Shown here: piece by piece, positions 50,201-63,768 of the stretch
Layout of the letters: every line of letters begins with the position of its first letter
How positions within the stretch are numbered: position 1 is the first letter of the stretch
Source: Rhea pennata
Lineage: Eukaryota > Chordata > Aves > Rheiformes > Rheidae
Assembly (NCBI RefSeq): GCF_028389875.1
Contig: NC_084702.1
Coordinates: 70,281,582-70,345,581, forward strand
DNA length: 64,000 nt
Reading direction: 5' to 3'
Position numbers and translations under genes: made by a program
Notes under the pieces: model-generated
The model's database searches: none
Seen by the model: the letters and a program-made list of their open reading frames with translations, nothing else
Told to the model about the DNA's origin: nothing

Positions 50201-53200
50201 ATTTTGCTATGACATCCACCAAAGAAAAATAAAAACAAACCAAATCCCACATTATGGCTAGAGTTACTTACTGCGAGTTAAGAGCAGTTACTGTGTTTAG
50301 TTCAGGATTTGAAAATATAGTTCCAGTCTTAAAGCCAATAATTGTATCTCATGCTGTTATTTTGGCAATGATGTCCAGAGGGGGGCTAATTTAGTAAAAC
50401 TGGGTGGAGTCCTCAAGAAGCATTACTTTCTTGGAAAAGCCTGAAATGACCAAGTATTATGGGAAAGAATGGAAGAACACAAATTATCTCTAATCTCCGG
50501 AGATGTGTCAAAAGTAAGGTTCTCTCAGGCAATATACGATCTCTCATATCTGTCAATTGAGATGAAAATCCAAATGTAAAATTAGCACTGGGAAGCGTTT
50601 TATAGAATCTGACAATTCCTAATATACATAATTTATACATGGATTACATGAAATGTGAAACAGTATTTTAAGCTGTGACAGCTGTAAGCTTGCTGCAACC
50701 TTAAAGAAAAGACCAAGTGAGGAGAGAGTTGTAATTTTAGTTTTAGGATGTCTGTTCCACTTGTTTTGAATATGATCTCAGTGCATGCATTTAGACTGGA
50801 ATCAACATAGAAAACTCTGGACTCTGTGCAGAAATTAGCTGCATTTTCTCAACTTTTCGAGCAATGCAGGTTGTGGCAGGGAGGAGGGTGAAGGAGTCTC
50901 CCTATTGCTAATGTCTTCTCGTTGCCAAATGGCTGGCAATGAAAATTGTTCATTCAGAAGGCCTGTCTTTCCTCTCTGTGGCTTAGCATCAAGCGCTGGC
51001 TGGCTGTCCCAAGGCGTGCTGCTGGTGTGCGTGTGCGTTGCTTTACGCCGAGGGGTGTGCGTGCTGCATGAGCGTGGGCCGTGCAAACGTTCAGCTGCAC
51101 GGCTCAGTACTGGTACTGGTTTCTTCTACGTTGTTGGAAGAAACTTCTCCTTACTGTTGATTTATTTTTTGACTGACACGTTTAGTTACCTTGACAATAT
51201 TTATCAACCCAGTAGTAAGATTAAGGATCATTCATTGAAATGCCTGGGGAGGTTTTTGGTGTTTTTCTTTGATGGTAAGTACGTTCTGAGGCCAGAGTCC
51301 TTGGTCTTAGAGTATATCAAGATAACGTTAGTAAAGGGCTACTTTCTAGTATTAAAGTAGGTTTAGGACCTGGAATGAACAAAAATCTGTCAAATCCAGT
51401 CTCCGCCGTGCCCCTACCAGGTTTGCTGTTAGAAGGAGAACATATGCCAAAAGCCACCAATTGGCAAATGAAGGTGCATGCTCCATGGGAGCATTTCTTC
51501 CCATGTGAGGGAGGTGCTGAAAATCCCATCAGAGTGAGACTGTGAACACAGTGACTTGCTGTCTGAGGAAAACTGTCCTGAGCCTCCCTACGCATAAGTT
51601 CTAGTCTGGAGGGTGTGCAGGACCTGCTCTTCATCCCCAGTGCCCTTTTATCTCGTATTTGCAAGACTCACATCAGCTCAGAGGAGGTAGAGGAGAGCAC
51701 CACGGGCTGGGACCGGGTGCAGGAGCCAAATCCTGCTACTATCTGTCTTGCATCAGGTGGCATTGAAACTTATTGGATGGAGAAGATATGGGTAGGAAGT
51801 TAGGTTAAGTGCCCACAAAGCCTTAATACTGATTTGTTTTGAGAAACAAAGTGGAAGAATGGTATTTACCATGGGATAAAAACCTAAATAGCTTGCATTT
51901 TCACTGACTCTTTGCCAATGGTGTTATAGAGCTCAGACCACACAAGGAAAATGGTTTTCCAGGATATATTGCCTCCTTAAAGACAGACTCTGAGACTATG
52001 ACCTAATGTTTATAATTGTAAGAGTTATTGAGAGTCAATTGAAAATGCAAAATTCCCAAGTGGTAGCATTTATCACTTGTGTGATTAGCATGCTTGTGAA
52101 ATGTAAACAGCTGAACAAATCTAAATGGCCAATGTAGTTCGTCAATGGAAAGAAAATTAAAAATACTTCAGATACTGCTGAAACCATAGATAAGGCGTGA
52201 TTTTAGACCTCGCACAGGGAAAATGATCAAAGGGTTTTTTTTAACAGACTTTTAACCATCATTCAGGTTTGCTTGTCCTCATAAAGTTCTGGGCAAAGAT
52301 AGTTTATTGGAACCTGATAGGAATATTGATAGCAACACTGTATTCAGGGGGATTTTGCATATTCAGATATGAAAGCCTGCATTGTGGATTACTCCAGAGA
52401 GGTTTTGGTTTTAGCAAAATTCTCCAAAAACAAGCTTTACTTTAAACATATATATATATACACATATATATACATACATATACATACACATACATACATA
52501 TATATGTAGTCTCCTATATCCTGCCCTAAAGCACCATTTTATAGCATAATATTTGTGTGAGTGAGGCAATGGTTTCTTTAAGTAAGATTGCCATTTGAAA
52601 TCTTCAGCATCTTGAAAGTTATTTTTTAAATTAGATTTTAAAGTATATAGTAGAAATTGGCACGTTTTGCATGGCAGCCTGGAAACCTAGTGCTAGTCTG
52701 GAAGTCCGATTTTGTTGTAGGTGAAACAATGATTTCTGCATTGTAGATTATATCTTATTTTTACATCTTGTTGGCTCCAGAAAGAACATAAAATGATTTT
52801 TCTGAGCTTCCTTTCAGAAAGATTTATTATTTTTAGCTTTTGGCTAACGTCAAAGTTAAGGATTTTTCTCAGTTTGCTCCATTTCAATGTGTGTGCCTCC
52901 TGGAGAAAACATTTGGGAAAAGAAAGAAAGAAGAAACTAAAATTGTAGTTACAGCTGAAAAATTACAGATATAAAAACAATTAAAGTTCCATTAATTTTT
53001 TAACTAGTTTTGCCTTGTGCCATTTTACCCCCAATGCAATATTCTTAAGGCATTACAATTTCATTTTAAAATATCCTTTTTTAAATAATGAGGGAAATCT
53101 GGAAAAGGATAGTCTAGAAAAGATGGCTTATTGGTGGTAACTACTGCTCGAGCTGTTATCCCTACTGCCATAATATGTGAACATTTCACATACAGTGGTG

Positions 53201-55156
53201 TATTTCTATGTCTGCCTTCTTCCATTTGTGAATGTAAATTCTGCTGATCCAGAAACTGCAAAAATGCCTACAGGGCCCGATCCAAGCATTTCTGGAGGCA
53301 ATAAAAATGCTCTGAGTGAGGTGCCCAGTATCATAAGTGACATTGGAGAACGAGCTGGCCACTGAGCGGAGATCTCTGGAAACCCAGACTTAAACGTGAG
53401 ACCAGACCCTCCTTGTCGGCATACCTCTGCTCATAGTTTTGCTTATAGGATAACATCCTAGACTTAAATCCAAGATTTTCATCAGAAGATACAACACCAT
53501 AGTCTACTTTGGGGTGATTCATAGGTTTGGGTTTGGTCACAGCAGTGCAGAGGTGAAGCAGAGCTGGAAACCTAAGCTAGAAGGTGCGTGTCCAGGGGGC
53601 AGCTTTGAGATGGATTTATTCAGCTTTTTGGTTGCGTGCAGACAGAAATTGCTGAGGGGTTGGGAACGCTGTTTTTATTGGTTTTGTTCTGTTTTTCCTT
53701 TTGGCTGACTTTGCTCCATTTTGTTCACTCAGCCCCGGGAGTGTGCTGTGGTTGAGACCTTACATTTAAATCACGTCAGTAGTTTCAGTAAACACTTAGT
53801 AAATAAAACAACATGCACTTTTTAAAAAATATATATTTTTTAGCAACTTTAATACATGTATTATTGCTAGTTTTTAACTATACAGTATGCCATATGACTC
53901 AGCTATAATCTAAGAATAGTCACATACAGATTTTGGAAAAGCAAATATTACAATTTGGAAAATATCAGTGGAAATGTTCCCAGTGTCATCCAAAGTTTGC
54001 AAGTCAAGGGGGCCTCTTCCATCTCTTCACTTCAGTGAGCTTCAGATCTGGCTGTTGGTATCACTTACATTTCAGATGACTTTTGCATAAAACGCTGGGT
54101 AACGAGGAGTCAAATACCTTGTCTGCGCACAGCACGCAGGCAGCTGCATGTCTCCCGAAATTGCTAGCTTGATGACCTGAGTGGTGACCTGGCGGGACCA
54201 CCCTCTCTTTAATGGAGAGTGGTAATTTAGTCTTTGTGCTTGTTCAGTCCCTGACCTGCTTCTTGTGTCAAATTACTGCATTTGTGGCTGTTTGCAGCGT
54301 GGGCTCTGGCTCGCTAGGGACAGAGTTAAAACCAACCATCTCTTTTCTACCAACGAGGTGTCCAAGCTTGGATGTAAGAAGGCAGTTGTTTTCTCTATAA
54401 AACCTATGACTCACATTTTCTCTGTTTAGTTTATGATTTATTCTTTAAAATGGCCTAACGTGCATTTCTCGTAAATGGCCAATAGAGTCATGAAAGCAGC
54501 TTGGCTCATCTACAGTGGCTTTTGAAATCCTAATGACCATTTAACCAAGTAAATGTGAGATAAGCTGTGAGCTAGAATGGGTTTCATGCCTCTGCTCACA
54601 TTAAAGAGTGTCGTGATCTTTAAACAATGTGTATCCTAAAGTGTTAAAGCATCCCACGTGTTGAAGGCATTAAGCTATTTTCCATACCCACAGTCTAGCT
54701 GTGCATCTGCAGTTCGGTGCAAATTGGCCTACAGTTAGGAAAGCTACAAATAGCCGTGTATACTGCCTTTCATTACACAGCTTAACGAGATTTCTGCATC
54801 CTCTGGGAAACTAGTGTGGTTTGCATAACCGTGTTGGTTTTCTACCTCCGTCATGTCTCCATACCTCCGAGAACCTCTCTGAAGATAAAGGGCAGTTACA
54901 CTTCTTCTTTAAGTTAAAACAAAGGCTGATATTACAACTTCATACTGTTAAAAATTATTTTGAAGAATACAGGGAATGATATTATGATTATTTTTCAGTT
55001 TGTCTCCCTATGATAATGCTGAGAAGTCAGTGTTGTAAGTTCTGTGCTAACAGCATACGCCAAGCAGGAGATAACTGTCTTTTAAGAGCATGTGACGTCT
55101 TTTGAGGGTCTTCACATAACCGGCCAACAAAAAAGAAATTCTTCCGAAGTCTTGTG
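47216..55156 (+). other. CCBE1: CCBE1 intron 2, later part
   Basis: Mostly AT-rich intronic sequence with no recognisable exon. A T tract lies at 50144-50161. Two CACGTG palindromes at 49590-49595 and 49618-49623 are described in the findings. The longest open frame here (151 codons from 50905) resembles no known protein. A TA/CA microsatellite is listed separately. Confidence 0.65.
52446..52505 (+). repeat. TA/CA microsatellite
   Basis: Alternating purine-pyrimidine sequence (TATATA, CACA and TACATA units) of about 60 bases in CCBE1 intron 2. Confidence 0.9.
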
Positions 55157-55195
55157 CCTGATAAGAGTTTTGCCAAACTATAAACTCTTATCAGG
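55157..55195. repeat. Perfect 14-bp inverted repeat with opposed GATA motifs
   Basis: The left arm CCTGATAAGAGTTT (55157-55170) and right arm AAACTCTTATCAGG (55182-55195) are exact reverse complements around an 11-base loop. Each arm holds TGATAAG, a strong GATA-factor motif, so the sites face each other. It is in CCBE1 intron 2. Confidence 0.9.
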
Positions 55196-57198
55196 AATAA
55201 ATGAGGTATCAAATGAACATCCAAGCAGCCACTTAAAATCTGACTGAAAGAAAATTCTGCTCCAAAAAAGTGTCAAACCATGGGAATGTCTTTTGTCAAA
55301 GTTACAATTCATTGAATTAAAATTTATCGGAGCTAACTGCTCTCCTCTTCTTGTACCGGGCAAACACAAAGAGTATGTTTCCCATTTTAAATCTTCTAGC
55401 TCTGGAGTCTATGCAGCCATTAATGAGGGCAGAAGTTGACCATGCAGGTGTAAATGGGAATGTAAAAGATCCACAAAAAGCCTCTGTATTAAGGTATATC
55501 TGCATCTTTAAAAAAGTTGGGATATAAAATTAGATAGAGGAAACTAGAAGTGACTTTTTATCTTCCAATTTAAAAAGAGAAGTGATTAGGACCTTCTGCA
55601 GTAACCTGTCATCTGCATTTTTCTACTCTTAACAGAAATCTTTCTGCATAGTCACTTACGATGCTGACCTAATACCTGATACTAAACTGTAAATTTTACG
55701 TAATATCTTGCCAGTACTTCTGCAAAAAAACTTAGTCAGTAAAAAAGAAATGTAAAAAGGGAAAATGTGATTAAAGATCAAAATTATAAATTCCTGAAAC
55801 ATGATGAAAAAATTGTGCTCAAAGCTAGTATCTTTGAACTATTTTGGGTTTGCTTCTTCTTAAAAACATGTTTTCATCCTCTACTGATAAGAAAGCAAGG
55901 GCTACTTAACTCTGAAATTGTGGTTTGAAGATACTTTCTTTCAAAGAAGTATTTTAAAGTGAAGGAATGTTTAAAGCAATTTCCTGTTTCCACAGAATGC
56001 CATGTCTCAAAAATGGGCAAGAAAATTGGTCTCTCTACTGCTAATGTACCGTACTCATCCACAGGACACCCCAGGCAGCCAAGAATTGGCCCGGGCTGTA
56101 AAGAAAACAAGGCTGAGAGCTTTGAGCGAGCACAACTTCAATGCATTGCATTTCATGTTGTTAATAATGCAACCACCTTTTTTCCAGAATGGAAGTAAGC
56201 TTTGTTGACAATGAGATTTTATATGAAATTATATCTATTTTAAGTTGGGAGCCCAGTATTTTTATGGTCTTCATAGTATTTTGAATAGAGCTGTTTCAAG
56301 AGTGCATGATTTGATCATTTATTTCTGGCTGAAGCATAGCAGGTGTTTTGTAACACCTGTTTTGGGTTTTGTTGTGATAAATGACCACCTGACAGACACC
56401 TGCGATAGGAAATGTGGTTGTGTTCCAGACAAAGCAGGTCATCCTCTCCTTGGGTTGGTGAACACCAACTTCGTGCATAACTAAGGGCAGAATTCAGCCA
56501 AGAGTCTGATCTTCCCTGTTAATGTTGTTTTATTAAAGAACTCAGTCAAGTTCTTGCCTCGGAGAGTTTTTTATGAGCAAGAACTTCATGGTTATAAATA
56601 GAGCCACAGGAAATGAAATAATCATCAGCAAATTTAGACTAGATCAATATACAGATTGAAAAATTAAAAAGGACTCCCTGCACTGAAAATATTAGCTAAC
56701 ACTGGATGAAAAACTGTTTTGCAAGGTCTTCAGTTAAACTGGAAGTTGCAAAAGCAACTTTCTGCTGGTATACTGTTACCCAAAGGACCTGGTAATACCA
56801 CACAATTAATTGAGACTACACATAGATCCTTAGTTCTCCTGCAAGAGGTACTACTTATTTTAATTTTGCTTACTTAAATAAGTTAATGGTTATCAGTTTT
56901 GGATAAGATTAGATCCATTACACAATCTACTAATACTTTCCTTCTGGAGACAAATCCCCATACACTAATGATCTCTTGGATGTTAATTCTCATGCAAATT
57001 GAGATTATGTTTTGAAAGAAATTTTTATCCTCTAATACTGCAGATGTTTGGTAAAATGACACATACTATGAGGAATACAGCCCCTTCAATGCTTATTCTA
57101 AGCCAGTAGGCTTACCTACAAGCTTATTATTAACCATTTTCTTAAATACTTTAGTAGCCTGAGGCCCATCTTCAGTCTTGGGATTAATTGCTCTATTT

Positions 57199-57201
57199 TA
57201 T

Positions 57202-57234
<33 letters not shown>
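57199..57234 (+). repeat. (AC)n(AT)n microsatellite
   Basis: An AC run passing directly into an AT run in CCBE1 intron 2. Confidence 0.9.
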
Positions 57235-57928
57235 CCTGTCTTAAGGTTTAACAGTCCAGTTAGGAAAGAGATTTCACATGTAAATCAAAAATAAAAAACA
57301 CATGCTTTCACTAGTCTTGAAATCAGATACTGGTATTATAAATGGCTTTATCAAGGAACAATAGTGGATTTTTTTTTTCTTTTTTAAGCAAGGACAGGAT
57401 TTGCACTTGATTACTGACCTCTAAGAAGTTCAAAGCTTTAAGAGGGACATGCAATATCAGATGTGTTGTGATAATTTGGTGAGTCTCGTTGAAAGTAAAG
57501 GAACACATTTTTACCACCACATTGAGAGATAGACTAGGTATGAAGGCAATTCAGAGCAGTCAGAACTCTATGGCAGGAACAAACTTGACAGCAATGTATG
57601 CTTGACCTCAGCACAGGTTTAGTCTCTTTTTCGTATCGATTTACCATAGGACTGCATCTTTGGTTGTGTCTGTGTGGAGGCGATACACCAGCATTATCTC
57701 AGAAACTAGGTAGAGCTTTGGCTTTGCTATGCCAACACTTCGTAAAGGCAATTATGTCCTGAATTATTTGAAATATTTGAAGCCGATGCACTTCTCAGTG
57801 AAGCTCAGTAGTTGCTGCTGCTTTGCAATGTCTCCATGTGCCCATTTACTTAAAAGATGTGATTGAACGCCAGTCAGTGCTCTGCTGGATGCCTAGCAGG
57901 GTCCTCTTTCTCCTACCAGTATGCATGC

Positions 57929-57956
57929 GTGTGTGTGTGCGCGTGTGTGTGTGTGT
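57929..57956 (+). repeat. (GT)n microsatellite with GC step
   Basis: GT repeats interrupted once by GCGC in CCBE1 intron 2, a form that can adopt Z-DNA. Confidence 0.9.
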
Positions 57957-58125
57957 AAAATAATACTTTTCCCAGACATGGCTATTATGGGGAAAGCAGA
58001 TGCTGCTGCCAAAGGGAGCTCGAGTCCACCACTCCCTGAGTGCAAGGCTCCAGGTTAGCCTGAACCCCAGGTCTTGGAATGGACCATGCTACATGGAGTA
58101 ATTATAGCAGATTGGATCAGAAAGC

Positions 58126-58600
58126 AGCCCTATAGCCGCGCAGTTAGGGTCCTCGCATAGCAAGTGTGGATCCCAGTTCGGCCACCGAGAGGCTATTTTG
58201 TTCATTTTCTCCGCTCTCTGTTGGGTATAACGATCGCAGCACTTGGAGCAGGACCAGAGCCCAGGACTCCTCTGTCTGGAGGAAATGCCCGCGCTGGGGC
58301 AGAGAAGCGTGTTCAACCGGTACGCATGCACTCACCTTCCCGCCGGCCGTCTGCGCTCACTTTCCGAATGAGGGAACAGCTCCGGTGGGAGAAGCAGCAT
58401 GTGCCCCCACCACAGAGCAGCCTCCTGGGTGCTCAGGGTGCTCTGCTGAAAGACAGATGGCTTTGAGCCCATCTCCGGCTGAGTGGCCTGGTCAGCACAA
58501 TATCGTACTCAAGGTGCCCCCCGCCTTTGTGGCAAGCTGTGCTTCAAAAGAAGTGCAGGATCCTTATTCCATCCTCCAAAAAGGAGATTTAGGTGCCTGC
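58126..58600 (-). repeat. Possible ancient interspersed repeat, tRNA-like phrases
   Basis: On the minus strand the sequence contains GCGAGGACCCTAACTGCGCG and GCTATAGGGCT, resembling the phrase GTGAGTGCCCTAACCACTGGGCTATAGG of old sauropsid repeats. It also contains GGCACCTAAATCTCC near 58583-58597, a second phrase I associate with such elements. The patch is richer in GC and CpG than its surroundings. Edges and family are uncertain. An unrelated GC-rich patch is the alternative. Confidence 0.3.
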
Positions 58601-61600
58601 CTTCGGAAGAGAGCTATGGGGAAGAGTGGGGTTTGAGACAGAATTTTTCTACTGCTGAGCTGCGTGGGCAGAGTCCTCCCCGGTGTGGATTTTTCATAAC
58701 TCGTATTATAAACCGTAGAGGCAAAGCACTTCATCCAAAGCCCTGAGGCCACTCTGGTGAGAGGTGTTGCAAAATTAAACGTGGAGCTCTTACTGCTGTG
58801 GCATCTGACTCCCTTTCTAGAGCTATTTCTGACATACAGAGAAGACAAAAGAGCTTATTCTTGAGACTTGCCTTTAAAGTATTTCCCTTGTAGATGGTGT
58901 AACTTGTCAGCTGTTTAGGGCCACTAAGATATCCCACAGCTCAATAAAGAGAAAGAGCATCAAAATAACAGGAAATCAATATTTGCAAAAAAATGGAAGA
59001 TTTACCTTCATTATGGTTTCGAAGCATTATTTACACCCAAGGCGTTATCCTCGTTTGGGGGAAGTGGGGACAGCCATCAAAGTATAATTAAAGTCCATTT
59101 AGAAGATTTAATTTGTGCATTGGTGCTGAGGGGATCATTCCAAAGCTTAGAATTATAGGAGGGATTTAATCATAAAAGATTAAATAAATCCCATCTACAT
59201 TTGACAAGCATTTTACTCCTCAGTAAGTCATATGATCCATCATTATTCTCTAAAAGCCTAATTAGCTCTCTTCCTTATATATCCTCCATGAGACTCTTCC
59301 CACGTAGCTCAATCTATATTGCATTTTTGATGAATACTTTGCCTTGCCGAGAAAAAACTGATCTGCATTGAAACTTTGGCTAATGGGGCTTTTCAGCCAG
59401 TTAATCAAGACTTTCCTGCCGTGAAGTCCGGTTGTCGTACGTTCAGTTCAGCAACATATTGTAGACATCTTACAACCTCAAAAGCTTGTGTGGTAAAGTG
59501 CCCCAGGGCAGGAGCTAGCACAAGTCAAAGGCCAGCATTATGTAATGCAGCATGATTTAAACCTGTCCCCAAAAAATTCTAAAGAAGCAGAACATAAAGG
59601 TTTTTGCTGGAGGCTTTCATTCCACCTGCTGCCCTATGACCTGCCTCCACAGGGACAGACACGTGTTTTATTCTCTTCACGGAAACTTTTATTTTTCTTC
59701 CTTCAAAACGAAATCACAAATCTTCCTGTTCTTTTTTTCCAAGCCGAGTTTCTAGCAGGGAAAACTTGGGGAATATTGCCCCATGGTCAATATAGTTTCT
59801 TAAGCCTAGTGCACAGTAACATACTGGATGCATGTTAGTCTGCCAAGTGTACATACTTGGCTCAGGAAAAAAATCAAATCTTTTAACTAATCAAAAATTC
59901 CTTAACAATAGCTAAGCCAGATTGCTTGAGCCTTTCCAAATACTTGAAGTTATTAATGGAAATGCCTTCTGAAGTGTAATAGTAACCCTGTATTTTCCTG
60001 TAAGATATGTAATCTTTTCACATCTAATAGTCCAGGATAACAACATTTGTCAAGGTTCATTTGGCTACAGTTATCCCTCTTTTCCATTTAGAACTTGCAG
60101 AATTTCCAAAGTACTTTCTGCTGAAAAACAACAAAGAAATAAAGGTGCTCTCATGAATACTAGCTGCTAGCATATTTTGCCAGAAATCTGTAATGCTTGG
60201 CTGCACTGTGCAGATGCTGTTTCCTCCACATCAAGAGTGTGTTCGGAGGTGAGCTCTCTCGAGAAAGGTTGAGCACTTCCTGCTGTTCAGTTCTAGATTC
60301 CTTACGGGGAGGCTCAAGCCTCCCCACCTGGGTACGTTCCTAATCCTGCTTTTCCAGTATCGCCGCTGGGCTGCCCGGGAGCGGAGGAGCGCGGACCCCA
60401 GCACAGGTCTCGGGCAACGCTTCGCAAATACGTCTTGATTCCATTACGCTTGATTGCACTGATTAATCGTGCCCTGCTGGTTTTAATGCACTTTTTATCC
60501 TTTGATGTCCCAAACAGATAACAAGCAATGGAGGCAGCTAGAAAACCAATCCGTCCCTTGCTGGAGGCAGGTGTGCAGAACGGGTTGGGGAGGCCTTGGG
60601 GTGTCAGGAGCCATGTTAGATAACTCCTTTTTTCCATTTTGTTTCAAAAGATTGCTTGTTTGGGCCAAGCAGAAGCCCGAACGAAGCATGTAGTCCAGTC
60701 TGTGCTCACACAGTGGTGCGGCTTCCTCCCACGTCTCTGGCGCTCAGTTTCCTTGCTCCACATTCTCTTTTCCTTGAATTTACTCAGATGCAGTTGTGCA
60801 GTTGGCAAGTTCTTTCCCCAGTCAGCAAAGATGCCCTTGTTGGCAGAAGTTTTCAGTGCTATCTTTTTCTGCTTTTTATTTTTTATTTCTGCTGGATATT
60901 TTGTTGGCTCCAGTCATACCCCCTAAAGAAAACCCATAGGAAATGTTTTTTTTTCGTAGGCTGTAGCTATTACACTGTTCTATTTCAATGGATTTTAATT
61001 TCTTTTTGTGTGTGTGTGTGTTATCAGCTCCTGATATTCTGTTCCAGTCTCCTGGGTTCCAGGTGACATAAACTCTGCTAGCAAAAATCATGTTCAATAT
61101 ACGCCAAATCATTCAAAACCAGAAAGATTTCTTAAAATCAATCTGTGCTCTTAAACTTTTACGTAGACAGATTTCCCAAGGAACCACAGGAGATATCAGA
61201 TGTATTGCTTCTAACATCTTCACGGTTTCTCCCTTCCTCGAAGCAGAGGGCTAAGCTGAGGTATTTTTTTAAGTTGGGGTCGGTAGGACAGGTGAGCTGT
61301 ATTGCTACACTTCAGGTTCTTCTGGCATAAACATGGAGCGACACCAGTGCTCCAGTGCGTGGATCCTGCTGCATGGTGCTTTCTCTTGGTCTCCATCACT
61401 CTGGCTCCTTAGACCAGATCCATCGTTCCCTGCACCCTGTGCTGCCATTACTCTGCAGCGATGAGAAGCCCCTTAAATGGCCTAAATTAATGTGCTCTTA
61501 CTCAAGTCCCCCAGTACTGCAGCAGGGCCAGACTTGGTTTTGGGCCAGGATCGTGCGATTCAGGTACCTGCCTCCAAACAAGGATGGAGAGGAGTAGGAA

Positions 61601-63746
61601 CGTAGTCCCATTACTTTCTTCTGACTACGCTATTAGGAATGGAGTGTAAAGAAAAAGGATGGGGTAAAGTATAAGAATCAGCAGAATTTGTAATAGAAAA
61701 TAGAAATTCTCAGTTCAGAGCCAAGTGCCTCAGTCAGAGGCATCTTGCTTCTTGACACGAAGTATCTTTGCAGCTACAGTTTAGCTGCAAAGAAGCTTGA
61801 GGTCTTTCCAAGGTTTCAGAGCAGTTTTGTTAATGCACCAAGGCTTTTGTATGATCTTGTCCTATAATCCCAGAGTGCAGCATTGTTTAATCAAGAAATA
61901 ATAATACCGTTATTTTGTGAATAATAATGGCTGCTACGTGATTTCTTTTTCATAATCTTAAAATCAACGCGCATTTCCCCAAAACAGTCAAGGCATGTAC
62001 ATAGTTCAGACATCCTTTAAACAAGATATCGTTTATCTCAAAATGTCCCTGTCAGTTCAAATATTTAATAAATCATGTGCCAGAGAAAGCTACAGGACTT
62101 TGGAAGTTGCATTTTGGGTAAAAGGAAACCAGTCTTGCTGGCTTTGACAAAACCGGCATTTTCAGAAGTGACTGGAGTCTGTTTACTTAGTTTTTGGGTT
62201 CCCAATCCATGGTGACTGACAGGAGCCTGACTTTCCCGGGGTCAAATGTGGAACATTTTGAAACCCAAACTGCTGGAACCGGGCCTCAAAGATGTGTCAG
62301 ATCCCGCAGTCACTCACCCCAAACTCCTCGCCAGAGCTCAGAAAGAGCCATCTGGTGTCAGGCCGAAAGCGAACGGAGGGTCAGATTTCCTCTGTAGCCC
62401 GTCATGTATTAAGATGATATTCTTTTTCAGGAACCAGTGAGCATAGTTGAAACAGGAATATTTGAGGATCAAGTCTGGAGAATAGCCCAAAAGATGGAAC
62501 AGAGTGAAAGTTGTGACAGGTTGTTTGGGGAAACGGGGAGGAAAATGAGTCTGAAAGATGTGTTGAAAAAGGGCATCTTTCCCTTTCTTTGTTTTTTCCC
62601 ATCTTTAAAGCTTTAATAGCAGACGTGCTTCTCCTGGGAGTCTTCTTGCGCCAGCAGTGGGTTTACCAAAGCAGGTAGCGCAGGCTTCCTAGACCGCAGC
62701 GCTGGTGCTGAGCACGGCACCAGCGACGGCACTTTAGTCTTAAACAGAGCCCTCTGGGACATCCTGATTCTCCGTGTTTTGTCGTCTTAAAAATTCAACA
62801 TGGCAACAGGCTGCTCTGGTGGTAGCTGCAGACTCAGGATGGTGGATGCCACCTGCTCAGGAAGTGTCTGAACAGCTTCTTGCTGGAGGATGGCAGTGAT
62901 TCAGAAGGAAAATTTTGCGGTGCTTGGCCATTTCTAATGCCCTTTCTCTAAGTCTTTGCTAGAGACAGGATTAGCTTAGATGGACTTTTGGGTTTGACCA
63001 ATAGCAGTTTTCTAGTTGTATTATTGCTGGTTCTTTATTCTTCTCTAGTGTCTATTTGTGTCCAGAGAAGTCTTGTTTTGAAGTGTTTTGCCTTTCTGAG
63101 CATTTGGAACAGATATGCATGTATTTAGTGAGGTGACAGTCTGATTTAGTTTCCCAGTTACTTGAAAATAAACGGCACCTCTTAAAGAATTTTGAAATAT
63201 TTGAAGAGGCAAAACACAACTCTTAAAAATGGCAAAACACTGAAATTTGCTTTAACAGTTTGGATTCACTAACACATTCCTTTTATCCCTCTTAAACTTC
63301 TTGGCTTAGTTAAGAGATTCATGTCCAGATTGTCTTTAACAAATTCATCCTACAGATGGGTTGCACAATTAAAACCAATTTTATTTTTCTTTCTTAGGCT
63401 TTTAGTGTTATTCTCAGATTCTGGGTTGGTTGTTGTTTTCTAATCTTAATTATCATGTCATTTTAAGTGCGCAGAGGGGCTTTAAAAATAATTGGACTTG
63501 GGAGTATGCCTAAAGCAGCATCTGGATTCCTGGAGGATGAGGGAAGCTTTGAATCAAGCAGCTGGCAAGTTTGCTGGATAAAGGAAGGCCGGCACAGGAC
63601 TCCCAACCTGTGCAGATCAGAGTAATTGGAACAATTGGCTGCTATGGCAGAATTGCTCAACCTTGTGGTTTATCGGGAATCTTGTGTCTGAGGCTTTCCT
63701 TTGCACCTGAGCTGTTGATACCAGATTTACTGTGAAAAACCTCTTT

Positions 63747-63768
63747 TTATTATTATTATTATTATTAC
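63747..63768 (+). repeat. (ATT)n microsatellite
   Basis: About seven ATT units in CCBE1 intron 2 near the window end. Confidence 0.9.

Noticed and set aside
58740..58800. A second CCK-coding stretch as a possible CCBE1 exon 3
   Set aside because: It reads CCKIKRGAL, which does not match the expected exon, and lacks the right acceptor and donor.
62700..62725. A 9-bp inverted repeat CGCTGGTGC/GCACCAGCG
   Set aside because: The arms are short and GC-rich, and such pairs are expected by chance in 64 kb.
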